Shown piece after piece: positions 23,201-38,200 of a stretch of DNA of 64,000 bases. A program made the position numbers and the translations under genes. Source of the DNA: Euglena gracilis (Eukaryota; Euglenida; Euglenophyceae; Euglenales); contig CP154955.1 of assembly GCA_039621445.1 (NCBI GenBank), positions 62,934,123 to 62,998,122 on the forward strand, in the 5' to 3' direction. How positions within the stretch are numbered: the first letter of the stretch is position 1; each line of letters starts with the position of its first letter. The notes beneath the pieces are model-generated. The model worked only from the letters and a program-made list of their open reading frames with translations. It searched no databases and was not told the DNA's origin.

Positions 23201-26200
23201 TGACTCATTCTTTCCAACTGACTGTGCATGCACCAGGTACCAGATGTGGGCCAGGGTCCGATGAGGACAGGTGGAGGGGGGGTTTGAACCCCCCCCCATC
23301 CGGTCCAGGACATCTAGACGTCCAGGACATTGGAATACTCCGGTTTATTCCCGTTATTGCTATTCCAGTTTTTCAGGTTTATTCCGCTTTATTCCAGACC
23401 GGAATATCTCCCTCCCCTTGCTTGGGGTCCAGGGAAACTGGGCACAAATATGAATGCAGCGTGTGCTCAAAATTTTTGTTGCCTTCAGCGCCAGCAGAAA
23501 CCAGGTAGTGGCCCTGAAAAAAAAAAACAGTTGCCACCTGGGGGGGGGGTCATTGCCAGGCATTATGTTCTTTAAAGCGCCTTAAAAGAACCTTAAAATA
23601 GCTCAAAATGGGCCTTTAAAAATTTGTTGAACTGCCTGACAATACCTAAAAATGCCTTAAATTTTTGTTCTGCCAAAATGACATTACAGAAAAATGACAT
23701 TACAGAACTGCAGAAATCTCGGCAAAACAGGGCAACTCCAGGGAAAAAAAATGATTTCTGGCATTGCTGGATCATTGCCCATGCAAACATATGTGTTTTT
23801 CGACCTTCAATTTTGGACCCTCCTGCATCTTCCTTGAACCTCCCTCGGACTTGTAACCAGCCTCCGTGGAGGCTCCACATACGGTAACCAAAAGTTAGGA
23901 TTCCACATTTGCTGGGACCCTGAAAAAACCGTTAATGCCTGGTCAGTGGCTGAATGATTCTATGCCCGGAATTAGCTGGATCGCACTGTTTGCCCTCCGT
24001 GGTCCAGGGGGAACCGACACTGCGAACACAGAGAGAGATCTTCGAGGCATGAAGCCGGTGACCAGCATAAGAGCGAGCTGGTCCCAACCAAGTTGCCTCG
24101 GGCTGAGGGGAAAGACTGCGAAAGGCGTGCCACCACAAAAAATCATTGATTCATTCTTTCCAACTGACTGTGCATGCACCAGTATCGGGTGCGTGGTGGG
24201 TGACCTTGGTGCCGTTGGTGATGTTTGCAACGCATTTACCCCCCCCCCTAGTCGTATGACCGGGATCCTGCAACCTGTGACCGGGGGGGGGGGGGGTGGT
24301 CATAACACCCCCATAACCTGCAACCTGTGACCGGGGGGTGGTCATAAATGTGGTGGCGGTCATAGGTAAGGTGGTGTTAAATTTTTCGCAACCTGCAACC
24401 TGTGACCGGGGGGGGGGGTGGTCATAACACCCCCATGACCTGCAACCTGTGACCGGGGGGTGGTCATAAATGAGGGGTGGTCATACGACTAGGGGGGGGG
24501 TACCGCACCAGCAGGTATTCCCGCAGTGGGGTGCGTTTGGAAAGCGGACTGTATTTGACCCAAAACCTGTGTGAGCTTAAGCTGTTTTGACACATAATTC
24601 CAGCGTTGGGCAAGAGTCATCTCATGGTGAAAAATAAAAATAAAACTCTTCTTCCTCTGGGCATTAATGTGCGGGTGGTGGGGAGGGGTGTGGGGGGGCG
24701 GGTGGTTTGGCGTCAACCTGCAAAATATTCTTTCTGTTTTTTTTTTCAGACGTGGCCCACGTATAAAAGATTGGTTACCTCCGTGGAGCCTCGGAGGCTC
24801 CAAGGTAACCAGCCTCCGCGGACCGATTCCACATTTGTTGGGATCTTTAAAAATTTTGGGTGAAAAAATGCCTTAAAAAACCGTCAATGCCTGGTCAGTG
24901 GCTAAATGATTCTATGCCCGGAATTAGCTGGATCGCACTGTTTGCCCTCCGTGGTCCAGGGGGAACCGCCACTGCAAATACAGAGAGAGATCTTCGAGGT
25001 ATGAAGCCGGTGACCAGCATGAGAGTGAGCTGGTCCCAACCAAGTTGCCTCGGGCTGAGGGGAAAGATTGGGAATGGCACAACAAAAATTGATTGATTTA
25101 TTCTTTCCAACTGACTGTGCGTGCACCAGTATCGGGTGCCTGGTGGGTGATCTTGGTGCCATTGGTGATGTTTGCAACGCATTTACCGCACCAGCAGGTA
25201 TTCCCGCAGTGGGGTGCGTTTGGAAAGCGGACTGTATTTGACCCAAACCCTGTGTGACCTTAAGCTGTTTTGACACATAATTCCAGCGTTGGGCAAGAGT
25301 CATCTCATGCCCAGGGTTCGATACAAAACATCTAGACATCTAGCACATTTAGGTGGGGGACAACCCCCACCTAAACATCGGCCGTAATCCAGGTGACCAA
25401 TTTTCAGCCCGGCACTTTGCACCGCCGGACCGGAGGGGAAAAGTCCGGATCACCCTCCTCCTCCTATTGCAGCTTTGGCTAAATGAGCTCCTGAGCAATT
25501 GGACCCCCCCTGGAAGCAGCTGGCTCAAATGGAAAATGGAACAGCAAACAAAGGTATGAGTTATTATGGCACAAAATGGATATCGCTTGTGTTTTCTTTT
25601 TGCATCACATTGTTTGCCCCTCGCCATTGCAAGCCACTGAGCTGGGGTTGTGTTGCAAGCAAAGCAGACAAACCCCACCAAAAGGTGGGGGGAATCGAAA
25701 ATTCCAGGTGGTGAGGTGTGAATGAGAGGAGGCTCCGTGGTGCGGCCCCTCCCTCTATCCCCCTCCGCTCCCCAATGACAACATCCTTTTGTGTGGACAA
25801 AATTTGGCGGATATGGCGTAAATGGCAAATGGGTGAACGGTTTGTGCCACAGCAGGCGGGCATGGCGTTTTTGTGGCAAACCAAAAGAACGTGGTCATAT
25901 GAGAGGGGGAAAATGTTTGTTTTGTTTTGTGGGGATGTGGGCAGCGTTGGAGTAAATTTTTCTTATTTTTTTTAGGGGATATGTGGCAAAAACAAAAAAA
26001 TATGGAATTGGGGGTGAAAAAATCAAATAAAATTCCTCTTCCTCTGGGCATTAGCGCGTGGGTGGTGGGGAGGGGTGTGGATGGGGGGGGGGCGGGTGGT
26101 TTGGCGTTAACTGTAAAAGATTTCTTTTTCAGACGTGGCCCGCGTACAAAATTGGTTACCTCCGCGGAGCCCCTGCGGAGGCTCCAAGATAACCAGCCTC

Positions 26201-29200
26201 CGCAGACCGATTCCACATTTGTTGGGACCATTAAAATTTTTGGTTGAAAAACGCCTTAAAAACCGTTACTGCCTGTTGGTTAGTGGCTAAATGATTCTGG
26301 AATTAGCTGGATCGCACTGTTTGCCCTCCGTGGTCCAGGGGCAACCAACACTGCGAACACAGACAGAGATCTTCGAGGCATGAAGCCGGTGACCAGCATG
26401 AGAGCGAGCTGGTCCCAACCAAGTTGCCTCGGGCTGAGGGGAAAGACTGCGAAAGGCGTGCCACCACAAAAAATCATTGATTCATTCTTTCCAACTGACT
26501 GTGCATGCACCAGTATCGGGTGCGTGGTGGGTGATCTTGGTGACGTTGGTGATGTTTGCAACACATTTACCGCACCAGCAGGTATTCCCGCAGTGGGGTG
26601 CGTTTGGAAAGCGGACTGTATTTGACCCAAAACCTGTGTGAGCTTAAGTTGTTTTGACACATAATTCTAGCGTTGGGCAAGAGTCATCTCATGGTGAAAA
26701 ATAAAAATAAAACTCTTCTTCCTCTGGGCATTAGTGTGGGGGTGGTGGGGAGGGGAGTGGGGGGGGGGGCTGGTGGTTTGGCGTCGACCTGCAAAATATT
26801 CTTTCTGTTTTTTCAGACGTGGTCCGCGTAAAAAATTGGTTACCTCCGCGGAACCTCCGCGGAGGCTCCAAGGTAACCAGCCTCCACAGAGGCTCCAAGG
26901 AAACCAGCCTCCGTGGAGGCTCCACATACGGTAACCAAAAGTTAGGATTCCACATTTGCTGGGACCCTTAAAAAACCGTCAATGCCTGGTCAGTGGCTGA
27001 ATGATTCTATGCCCGGAATTAGCTGGATCGCACTGTTTGCCCTCCGTGGTCCAGGGGGAACCGACACTGCAAATACAGAGAGAGATCTTCGAGGCATGAA
27101 GCCGGTGACCAGCATGAGAGCGAGCTGGTCCCAACCAAATTGCCTCGGGCTGAGGGGAAAGACTGCGAAAAGCGTGCCACCACAAAAATTCATTGATTCA
27201 TTCTTTCCAGCTGACTACGCATGCACCAGTATCGGGTGCGTGGTGGGTGATCTTGGTGGCGTTGGTGATGTTTGCAACGCATTTACCGCACCAGCAGGTA
27301 TTCCCGCAGTGGGGTGCGTTTGGAAAGCGGACTGCATTTGACCCAAAACCTGTGTGAGCTTAAATTGTTTTGACACATAATTCCAGCGTTGGGCAAGAGT
27401 CATCTCATGGTGAAAAATAAAAATAAAACTCTTCTTCCTCTGGGCATTAATGTGCGGGTGGGGGGGGGGGGGGGGGGGGCGGGTGGTTTGGCGCCAACTG
27501 TAAAAGATTTTTTTTCAGGCGTGGCCCACGTATAAAATTGGTTAACTCTGCGGAGCGTCTGCGGCGGCTCCAAGATAACCAGCCTCCGCGGACCGATTCC
27601 ACATTTGTTGGGATTCTTAAAATTTTTCGGGGGGAATGCCTCAAAAAAGTGTTAATGCCTGGTTAGTGGCTAAATGATTCTGGAATTAGCTGGATCGCAC
27701 TGTTTGCCCTCCGTGGTCCAGGGGGAACCGACACTGCAAATACAGAGAGAGATCTTCGAGGTATGAAGCCGGTGACCAGCATGAGAGCAAGCTGGTCCCA
27801 ACCAAGTTGCCTCGGGCTGAGGGGAAAGACTGTGAAAGGCGTGCCACCACAAAAATTCATTGATTCATTCTTTCCAGCTGACTACGCATGCACCAGTATC
27901 GAGTGCGTGGTGGGTGATCTTGGTTACGTTGGTGATGTTTGCAACGCATTTACCGCGCCAGCAGGTATTCCCGCAGTGGGGTGCGTTTGGAAAGCGGACT
28001 GTACTTGACCCAAAACCAGACCGCCATTTAGTGCGTATCACAACGTATCTGTGATACATTAATTTTATTTTGGTGATACATATGTGATACATTAAATTTT
28101 TTTGGTGATACACATGTGATACATTAAAAAAAATTTGGTGATACATATGTGATACACAAATTTTCCTTGGTGAAACATATAATAGAAGTTGCCAAAACCT
28201 GTCTGAGCTTAAGCTGTTTTGACACATAATTCCAGCGTTGGGCAAGAGTCATCTCATGGTGAAAAATAAAAATAATAAAACTCTTCTTCCTCTGGGCATG
28301 GAAAGAATGAATCAATGAATTTTTGTGGTAGCACGCCTTTCACAGTCTTTCCCCTCAGCCCGAGGCAACTTGGTTGGGACCAGCTCGCTCTCATGCTGGT
28401 CACCGGCTTCATGCCTCGAAGATCTCTCTCTGTATTTGCAGTGTCGGTTGCCCCTGGACCACGGAGGGCAAACAGTGCGATCCAGCTAATTCCGGGCATA
28501 GAATCATTTAGCCACTGACCAGGCATTAACAATTTTTTGAGGCATTCCCCCCCCCCAAAATTTTTAGAATCCCAACAAATGTGGAAGCGTTGGAGCCTCC
28601 GCAGAGGCTCCGCAGAGTTAACCAATTTTGTACGTGGGCCACGCCTGAAAAAAATCTTTTACAGTCGACGCCAAACCACCCCCCCCCCCCCCACCCCCCC
28701 CCCCCACCCGCACATTAATGCCCAGAGGAAGAAGAGTTTTATTTTTATTTTTCACCATTGGATGACTCTGCCCAACGCTGGAGTTATGTGTCAAAACAGC
28801 TTAAGCTCACACAGGTTTTGGGTCAAATGCAGTCCGCTTTCCAAACGCACCCCACTGCGGGAACACCTGCTGGTGCGGTAAATGCGTTAAAAACATCACC
28901 AACGTCACCAAGATCACCCACCACGCACTCGATACTGGTGCATGCGTAGTCAGCTGGAAAGAATGAATCAATGAATTTTTGTGGTGGCACGCCTTTCACA
29001 GTCTTTCCCCTCAGCCCGAGGCAACTTGGTTGGGACCAGCTCGCTCTTATGCTGGTCACCGGCTTCATGCCTCGAAGATCTCTCTCTGTATTCGCAGTGT
29101 CGGTTGCCCCTGGACCACGGAGGGCAAACAGAACGATCCAGCTAATTCCGGGCATAGAATCATTTAGCAACTGACCGGGCATTAACGGTTTTTTAAGGGT

Positions 29201-32200
29201 CCCAGCAAATGTGGAATCCTAACTTTTGGTTACCGTATGTGGAGCCTCCACGGAGGCTGGTTTCCTTGGAGCCTCTGTGGAGGCTGGTTACCTTGGAGCC
29301 TCCGCGGAGGTTCCGCGGAGGTAACCAATTTTTTACGCGGGCCACGTCTGAAAAAAAAACAGAAAGAATATTTTGTAGGTCGACGCCAAACCACCCCCCC
29401 CCCCCCCCCCCCCCCCACTCCCCTCCCACCACCCCCCACACTACGCATGCACCAGTATCGGGTGCGTGGTGGGTGATTTGGTGACGTGGGTGATGTTTGC
29501 AACACATTTACCGCACCAGCAGGTATTCCCGCAGTGGGGTGCGTTTGGAAAGCGGACTGTATTTGACCCAAAACCTGTGTGAGCTTAAGTTGTTTTGACA
29601 CATAATTCTAGCGTTGGGCAAGAGTCATCTCATGGTGAAAAATAAAAATAAAACTCTTCTTCCTCTGGGCATTAGTGTGGGGGTGGTGGGGAAGGGAGTG
29701 GGGGGGGGGGCTGGTGGTTTGGCGTCGACCTGCAAAATATTCTTTCTGTTTTTTCAGACGTGGTCCGCGTAAAAAATTGGTTACCTCCGCGGAACCTCCG
29801 CGGAGGCTCCAAGGTAACCAGCCTCCACAGAGGCTCCAAGGAAACCAGCCTCCGTGGAGGCTCCACATACGGTAACCAAAAGTTAGGATTCCACATTTGC
29901 TGGGACCCTTAAAAAACCGTCAATGCCTGGTCAGTGGCTGAATGATTCTATGCCCGGAATTAGCTGGATCGCACTGTTTGCCCTCCGTGGTCCAGGGGGA
30001 ACCGACACTGCAAATACAGAGAGAGATCTTCGAGGCATGAAGCCGGTGACCAGCATGAGAGCGAGCTGGTCCCAACCAAATTGCCTCGGGCTGAGGGGAA
30101 AGACTGCGAAAAGCGTGCCACCACAAAAATTCATTGATTCATTCTTTCCAGCTGACTACGCATGCACCAGTATCGGGTGCGTGGTGGGTGATCTTGGTGG
30201 CGTTGGTGATGTTTGCAACGCATTTACCGCACCAGCAGGTATTCCCGCAGTGGGGTGCGTTTGGAAAGCGGACTGCATTTGACCCAAAACCTGTGTGAGC
30301 TTAAATTGTTTTGACACATAATTCCAGCGTTGGGCAAGAGTCATCTCATGGTGAAAAATAAAAATAAAACTCTTCTTCCTCTGGGCATTAATGTGCGGGT
30401 GGTGGGGAGGGGTGTGGGGGGGCGGGTGGTTTGGCGCCAACTGTAAAAGAATTTTTTCAGGCGTGGCCCACGTACAAAATTGGTTAACTCTGCGGAGCGT
30501 CTGCGGCGGCTCCAAGATAACCAGCCTCCGCGGACCGATTCCACATTTGTTGGGATTCTTAAAATTTTTCGGGGGGAATGCCTCAAAAAAGTGTTAATGC
30601 CTGGTCAGTGGCTAAATGATTCTATGCCCGGAATTAGCTGGATCGCACTGTTTGCCCTCCGTGGTCCAGGGGGAACCGACACTGCAAATACAGAGAGAGA
30701 TCTTCGAGGTATGAAGCCGGTGACCAGCATGAGAGTGAGCTGGTCCCAACCAAGTTGCCTCTGGCTGAGGGGAAAGATTGGGAATGGCACAACAAAAATT
30801 GATTGATTTATTCTTTCCAACTGACTGTGCGTGCACCAGTATCGGGTGCCTGGTGGGTGATCTTGGTGCCGTTGGTGATGTTTGCAACGCATTTACCGCA
30901 CCAGCAGGTATTCCCGCAGTGGGGTGCGTTTGGAAAGCGGACTGTATTTGACCCAAAACCTGTGTGAGCTTAAGCTGTTTTGACACATAATTCCAGCGTT
31001 GGGCAAGAGTCATCTCATGCCCAGGGTTCGATACAAAACATCTAGACATCTAGCACATTTAGGTGGGGGACAACCCCCACCTAAACATCGGCCGTAATCC
31101 AGGTGACCAATTTTCAGCCCGGCACTTTGCACCGCCGGACCGGAGGGGGAAAATACGGATCACCCTCCTCCTCCAATTGCAGCTTTGGCTAAATGAGCTC
31201 CTGAGCAATTGGACCCCCCCTGGAAGCAGCTGGCTCAAATGGAAAATGGAACAGCAAACAAAGGTATGAGTTATTATGGCACAAAATGGATATCGCTTGT
31301 GTTTTCTTTTTGCATCACATTGTTTGCCCCTCGCCATTGCAAGCCACTGAGCTGGGGTTGTGTTACAAGCAAAGCAGACACACCCCACCAAAAGGTGGGG
31401 GGAATCGAAAATTCCAGGTGGTGAGGTGTGAATGAGAGGAGGCTCCGTGGTGCGGCCCCTCCCTCTATCCCCCTCCCCCGCTCCCCAATGACAACATCCT
31501 TTGGTGTGGACAAAATTTGGCGGATATGGCGTAAATGGCAAATGGGTGAACGGTTTGTGCCACAGCAGGCGGGCATGGCGTTTTTGTGGCAAACCAAAAG
31601 AACGTGGTCATATGAGAGGGGGAAAATGTTTGTTTTGTTTTGTGGGGATGTGGGCAGCGTTGGAGTAAATATTTCTTATTTTTTTTTAGGGGATATGTGG
31701 CAAAAACAAAAAAATATGAAATTGGGGGTGAAAAAAATCAAATAAAATTCCTCTTCCTCTGGGCATTAGCGCGTGGGTGGTGGGGAGGGGTGTGGATGGG
31801 GGGGGGGGGGGGGGGGGTTTGGCGTCAACTGTAAAAGATTTATATTTCAGACGTGGCCCGCGTACAAAATTGGTTACCTCCGCGGAGCCCCTGCGGAGGC
31901 TCCAAGATAACCAGCCTCCGCAGACCGATTCCACATTTGTTGGGATCCTTAAAATTTTTGGTTGAAAAACGCCTTAAAAACCGTTACTGCCTGTTGGTTA
32001 GTGGCTAAATGATTCTGGAATTAGCTGGATCGCACTGTTTGCCCTCCGTGGTCCAGGGGCAACCAACACTGCGAACACAGAGAGAGATCTTCGAGGCATG
32101 AAGCCGGTGACCAGCATGAGAGCGAGCTGGTCCCAACCAAATTGCCTCGGGCTGAGGGGAAAGACTGCGAAAAGCGTGCCACCACAAAAATTCATTGATT

Positions 32201-35200
32201 CATTCTTTCCAGCTGACTACGCATGCACCAGTATCGGGTGCGTGGTGGGTGATCTTGGTGGCGTTGGTGATGTTTGCAACGCATTTACCGCACCAGCAGG
32301 TATTCCCGCAGTGGGGTGCGTTTGGAAAGCGGACTGCATTTGACCCAAAACCTGTGTGAGCTTAAATTGTTTTGACACATAATTCCAGCGTTGGGCAAGA
32401 GTCATCTCATGGTGAAAAATAAAAATAAAACTCTTCTTCCTCTGGGCATTAATGTGCGGGTGGTGGGGAGGGGTGTGGGGGGGCGGGTGGTTTGGCGCCA
32501 ACTGTAAAAGAATTTTTTCAGGCGTGGCCCACGTACAAAATTGGTTAACTCTGCGGAGCGTCTGCGGCGGCTCCAAGATAACCAGCCTCCGCGGACCGAT
32601 TCCACATTTGTTGGGATTCTTAAAATTTTTCGGGGGGAATGCCTCAAAAAAGTGTTAATGCCTGGTCAGTGGCTAAATGATTCTATGCCCGGAATTAGCT
32701 GGATCGCACTGTTTGCCCTCCGTGGTCCAGGGGGAACCGACACTGCAAATACAGAGAGAGATCTTCGAGGTATGAAGCCGGTGACCAGCATGAGAGTGAG
32801 CTGGTCCCAACCAAGTTGCCTCTGGCTGAGGGGAAAGATTGGGAATGGCACAACAAAAATTGATTGATTTATTCTTTCCAACTGACTGTGCGTGCACCAG
32901 TATCGGGTGCCTGGTGGGTGATCTTGGTGCCGTTGGTGATGTTTGCAACGCATTTACCGCACCAGCAGGTATTCCCGCAGTGGGGTGCGTTTGGAAAGCG
33001 GACTGTATTTGACCCAAAACCTGTGTGAGCTTAAGCTGTTTTGACACATAATTCCAGCGTTGGGCAAGAGTCATCTCATGCCCAGGGTTCGATACAAAAC
33101 ATCTAGACATCTAGCACATTTAGGTGGGGGACAACCCCCACCTAAACATCGGCCGTAATCCAGGTGACCAATTTTCAGCCCGGCACTTTGCACCGCCGGA
33201 CCGGAGGGGGAAAATACGGATCACCCTCCTCCTCCAATTGCAGCTTTGGCTAAATGAGCTCCTGAGCAATTGGACCCCCCCTGGAAGCAGCTGGCTCAAA
33301 TGGAAAATGGAACAGCAAACAAAGGTATGAGTTATTATGGCACAAAATGGATATCGCTTGTGTTTTCTTTTTGCATCACATTGTTTGCCCCTCGCCATTG
33401 CAAGCCACTGAGCTGGGGTTGTGTTACAAGCAAAGCAGACACACCCCACCAAAAGGTGGGGGGAATCGAAAATTCCAGGTGGTGAGGTGTGAATGAGAGG
33501 AGGCTCCGTGGTGCGGCCCCTCCCTCTATCCCCCTCCCCCGCTCCCCAATGACAACATCCTTTGGTGTGGACAAAATTTGGCGGATATGGCGTAAATGGC
33601 AAATGGGTGAACGGTTTGTGCCACAGCAGGCGGGCATGGCGTTTTTGTGGCAAACCAAAAGAACGTGGTCATATGAGAGGGGGAAAATGTTTGTTTTGTT
33701 TTGTGGGGATGTGGGCAGCGTTGGAGTAAATATTTCTTATTTTTTTTTTAGGGGATATGTGGCAAAAACAAAAAAATATGAAATTGGGGGTGAAAAAAAT
33801 CAAATAAAATTCCTCTTCCTCTGGGCATTAGCGCGTGGGTGGTGGGGAGGGGTGTGGATGGGGGGGGGGGGGCGGGTGGTTTGGCGTCAACTGTAAAAGA
33901 TTTATATTTCAGACGTGGCCCGCGTACAAAATTGGTTACCTCCGCGGAGCCCCTGCGGAGGCTCCAAGATAACCAGCCTCCGCAGACCGATTCCACATTT
34001 GTTGGGATCCTTAAAATATTTGGTTGAAAAACGCCTTAAAAACCGTTACTGCCTGTTGGTTAGTGGCTAAATGATTCTGGAATTAGCTGGATCGCACTGT
34101 TTGCCCTCCGTGGTCCAGGGGCAACCAACACTGCGAACACAGAGAGATCTTCGAGGCATGAAGCCGGTGACCAGCATGAGAGCGAGCTGGTCCCAACCAA
34201 ATTGCCTCGGGCTGAGGGGAAAGACTGCGAAAAGCGTGCCACCACAAAAATTCATTGATTCATTCTTTCCAGCTGACTACGCATGCACCAGTATCGGGTG
34301 CGTGGTGGGTGATCTTGGTGGCGTTGGTGATGTTTGCAACGCATTTACCGCACCAGCAGGTATTCCCGCAGTGGGGTGCGTTTGGAAAGCGGACTGCATT
34401 TGACCCAAAACCTGTGTGAGCTTAAATTGTTTTGACACATAATTCCAGCGTTGGGCAAGAGTCATCTCATGGTGAAAAATAAAAATAAAACTCTTCTTCC
34501 TCTGGGCATTAATGTGCGGGTGGTGGGGAGGGGTGTGGGGGGGCGGGTGGTTTGGCGCCAACTGTAAAAGAATTTTTTCAGGCGTGGCCCACGTACAAAA
34601 TTGGTTAACTCTGCGGAGCGTCTGCGGCGGCTCCAAGATAACCAGCCTCCGCGGACCGATTCCACATTTGTTGGGATTCTTAAAATTTTTCGGGGGGAAT
34701 GCCTCAAAAAAGTGTTAATGCCTGGTCAGTGGCTAAATGATTCTATGCCCGGAATTAGCTGGATCGCACTGTTTGCCCTCCGTGGTCCAGGGGGAACCGA
34801 CACTGCAAATACAGAGAGAGATCTTCGAGGTATGAAGCCGGTGACCAGCATGAGAGTGAGCTGGTCCCAACCAAGTTGCCTCTGGCTGAGGGGAAAGATT
34901 GGGAATGGCACAACAAAAATTGATTGATTTATTCTTTCCAACTGACTGTGCGTGCACCAGTATCGGGTGCCTGGTGGGTGATCTTGGTGCCGTTGGTGAT
35001 GTTTGCAACGCATTTACCGCACCAGCAGGTATTCCCGCAGTGGGGTGCGTTTGGAAAGCGGACTGTATTTGACCCAAAACCTGTGTGAGCTTAAGCTGTT
35101 TTGACACATAATTCCAGCGTTGGGCAAGAGTCATCTCATGCCCAGGGTTCGATACAAAACATCTAGACATCTAGCACATTTAGGTGGGGGACAACCCCCA

Positions 35201-38200
35201 CCTAAACATCGGCCGTAATCCAGGTGACCAATTTTCAGCCCGGCACTTTGCACCGCCGGACCGGAGGGGGAAAATACGGATCACCCTCCTCCTCCAATTG
35301 CAGCTTTGGCTAAATGAGCTCCTGAGCAATTGGACCCCCCCTGGAAGCAGCTGGCTCAAATGGAAAATGGAACAGCAAACAAAGGTATGAGTTATTATGG
35401 CACAAAATGGATATCGCTTGTGTTTTCTTTTTGCATCACATTGTTTGCCCCTCGCCATTGCAAGCCACTGAGCTGGGGTTGTGTTACAAGCAAAGCAGAC
35501 ACACCCCACCAAAAGGTGGGGGGAATCGAAAATTCCAGGTGGTGAGGTGTGAATGAGAGGAGGCTCCGTGGTGCGGCCCCTCCCTCTATCCCCCTCCCCC
35601 GCTCCCCAATGACAACATCCTTTGGTGTGGACAAAATTTGGCGGATATGGCGTAAATGGCAAATGGGTGAACGGTTTGTGCCACAGCAGGCGGGCATGGC
35701 GTTTTTGTGGCAAACCAAAAGAACGTGGTCATATGAGAGGGGGAAAATGTTTGTTTTGTTTTGTGGGGATGTGGGCAGCGTTGGAGTAAATATTTCTTAT
35801 TTTTTTTTTAGGGGATATGTGGCAAAAACAAAAAAATATGAAATTGGGGGTGAAAAAAATCAAATAAAATTCCTCTTCCTCTGGGCATTAGCGCGTGGGT
35901 GGTGGGGAGGGGTGTGGATGGGGGGGGGGGCGGGTGGTTTGGCGTCAACTGTAAAAGATTTATATTTCAGACGTGGCCCGCGTACAAAATTGGTTACCTC
36001 CGCGGAGCCCCTGCGGAGGCTCCAAGATAACCAGCCTCCGCAGACCGATTCCACATTTGTTGGGATCCTTAAAATTTTTGGTTGAAAAACGCCTTAAAAA
36101 CCGTTACTGCCTGTTGGTTAGTGGCTAAATGATTCTGGAATTAGCTGGATCGCACTGTTTGCCCTCCGTGGTCCAGGGGCAACCAACACTGCGAACACAG
36201 AGAGAGATCTTCGAGGCATGAAGCCGGTGACCAGCATGAGAGCGAGCTGGTCCCAACCAAATTGCCTCGGGCTGAGGGGAAAGACTGCGAAAAGCGTGCC
36301 ACCACAAAAATTCATTGATTCATTCTTTCCAGCTGACTACGCATGCACCAGTATCGGGTGCGTGGTGGGTGATCTTGGTGGCGTTGGTGATGTTTGCAAC
36401 GCATTTACCGCACCAGCAGGTATTCCCGCAGTGGGGTGCGTTTGGAAAGCGGACTGCATTTGACCCAAAACCTGTGTGAGCTTAAATTGTTTTGACACAT
36501 AATTCCAGCGTTGGGCAAGAGTCATCTCATGGTGAAAAATAAAAATAAAACTCTTCTTCCTCTGGGCATTAATGTGCGGGTGGTGGGGAGGGGTGTGGGG
36601 GGGCGGGTGGTTTGGCGCCAACTGTAAAAGAATTTTTTCAGGCGTGGCCCACGTACAAAATTGGTTAACTCTGCGGAGCGTCTGCGGCGGCTCCAAGATA
36701 ACCAGCCTCCGCGGACCGATTCCACATTTGTTGGGATTCTTAAAATTTTTCGGGGGGAATGCCTCAAAAAAGTGTTAATGCCTGGTCAGTGGCTAAATGA
36801 TTCTATGCCCGGAATTAGCTGGATCGCACTGTTTGCCCTCCGTGGTCCAGGGGGAACCGACACTGCAAATACAGAGAGAGATCTTCGAGGTATGAAGCCG
36901 GTGACCAGCATGAGAGTGAGCTGGTCCCAACCAAGTTGCCTCTGGCTGAGGGGAAAGATTGGGAATGGCACAACAAAAATTGATTGATTTATTCTTTCCA
37001 ACTGACTGTGCGTGCACCAGTATCGGGTGCCTGGTGGGTGATCTTGGTGCCGTTGGTGATGTTTGCAACGCATTTACCGCACCAGCAGGTATTCCCGCAG
37101 TGGGGTGCGTTTGGAAAGCGGACTGTATTTGACCCAAAACCTGTGTGAGCTTAAGCTGTTTTGACACATAATTCCAGCGTTGGGCAAGAGTCATCTCATG
37201 CCCAGGGTTCGATACAAAACATCTAGACATCTAGCACATTTAGGTGGGGGACAACCCCCACCTAAACATCGGCCGTAATCCAGGTGACCAATTTTCAGCC
37301 CGGCACTTTGCACCGCCGGACCGGAGGGGGAAAATACGGATCACCCTCCTCCTCCAATTGCAGCTTTGGCTAAATGAGCTCCTGAGCAATTGGACCCCCC
37401 CTGGAAGCAGCTGGCTCAAATGGAAAATGGAACAGCAAACAAAGGTATGAGTTATTATGGCACAAAATGGATATCGCTTGTGTTTTCTTTTTGCATCACA
37501 TTGTTTGCCCCTCGCCATTGCAAGCCACTGAGCTGGGGTTGTGTTACAAGCAAAGCAGACACACCCCACCAAAAGGTGGGGGGAATCGAAAATTCCAGGT
37601 GGTGAGGTGTGAATGAGAGGAGGCTCCGTGGTGCGGCCCCTCCCTCTATCCCCCTCCCCCGCTCCCCAATGACAACATCCTTTGGTGTGGACAAAATTTG
37701 GCGGATATGGCGTAAATGGCAAATGGGTGAACGGTTTGTGCCACAGCAGGCGGGCATGGCGTTTTTGTGGCAAACCAAAAGAACGTGGTCATATGAGAGG
37801 GGGAAAATGTTTGTTTTGTTTTGTGGGGATGTGGGCAGCGTTGGAGTAAATATTTCTTTTTTTTTTTTAGGGGATATGTGGCAAAAACAAAAAAATATGA
37901 AATTGGGGGTGAAAAAAATCAAATAAAATTCCTCTTCCTCTGGGCATTAGCGCGTGGGTGGTGGGGAGGGGTGTGGATGGGGGGGGGGGGGGGGGGGTGG
38001 TTTGGCGTCAACTGTAAAAGATTTATATTTCAGACGTGGCCCGCGTACAAAATTGGTTACCTCCGCGGAGCCCCTGCGGAGGCTCCAAGATAACCAGCCT
38101 CCGCAGACCGATTCCACATTTGTTGGGATCCTTAAAATATTTGGTTGAAAAACGCCTTAAAAACCGTTACTGCCTGTTGGTTAGTGGCTAAATGATTCTG

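Noticed and set aside
24241-24500. Assigning this element to the hAT superfamily
   Set aside because: Its duplication is 4 bp (TACC) and its ends are C runs. No 8-bp duplication is visible.
25310-25345. tRNA-like B-box (GGTTCGAT) and A-box-like TGGTCAGTGG in array modules, suggesting a tRNA-derived SINE
   Set aside because: The two boxes are too far apart, there is no cloverleaf, and GGTTCGATAC lacks the paired acceptor arm.
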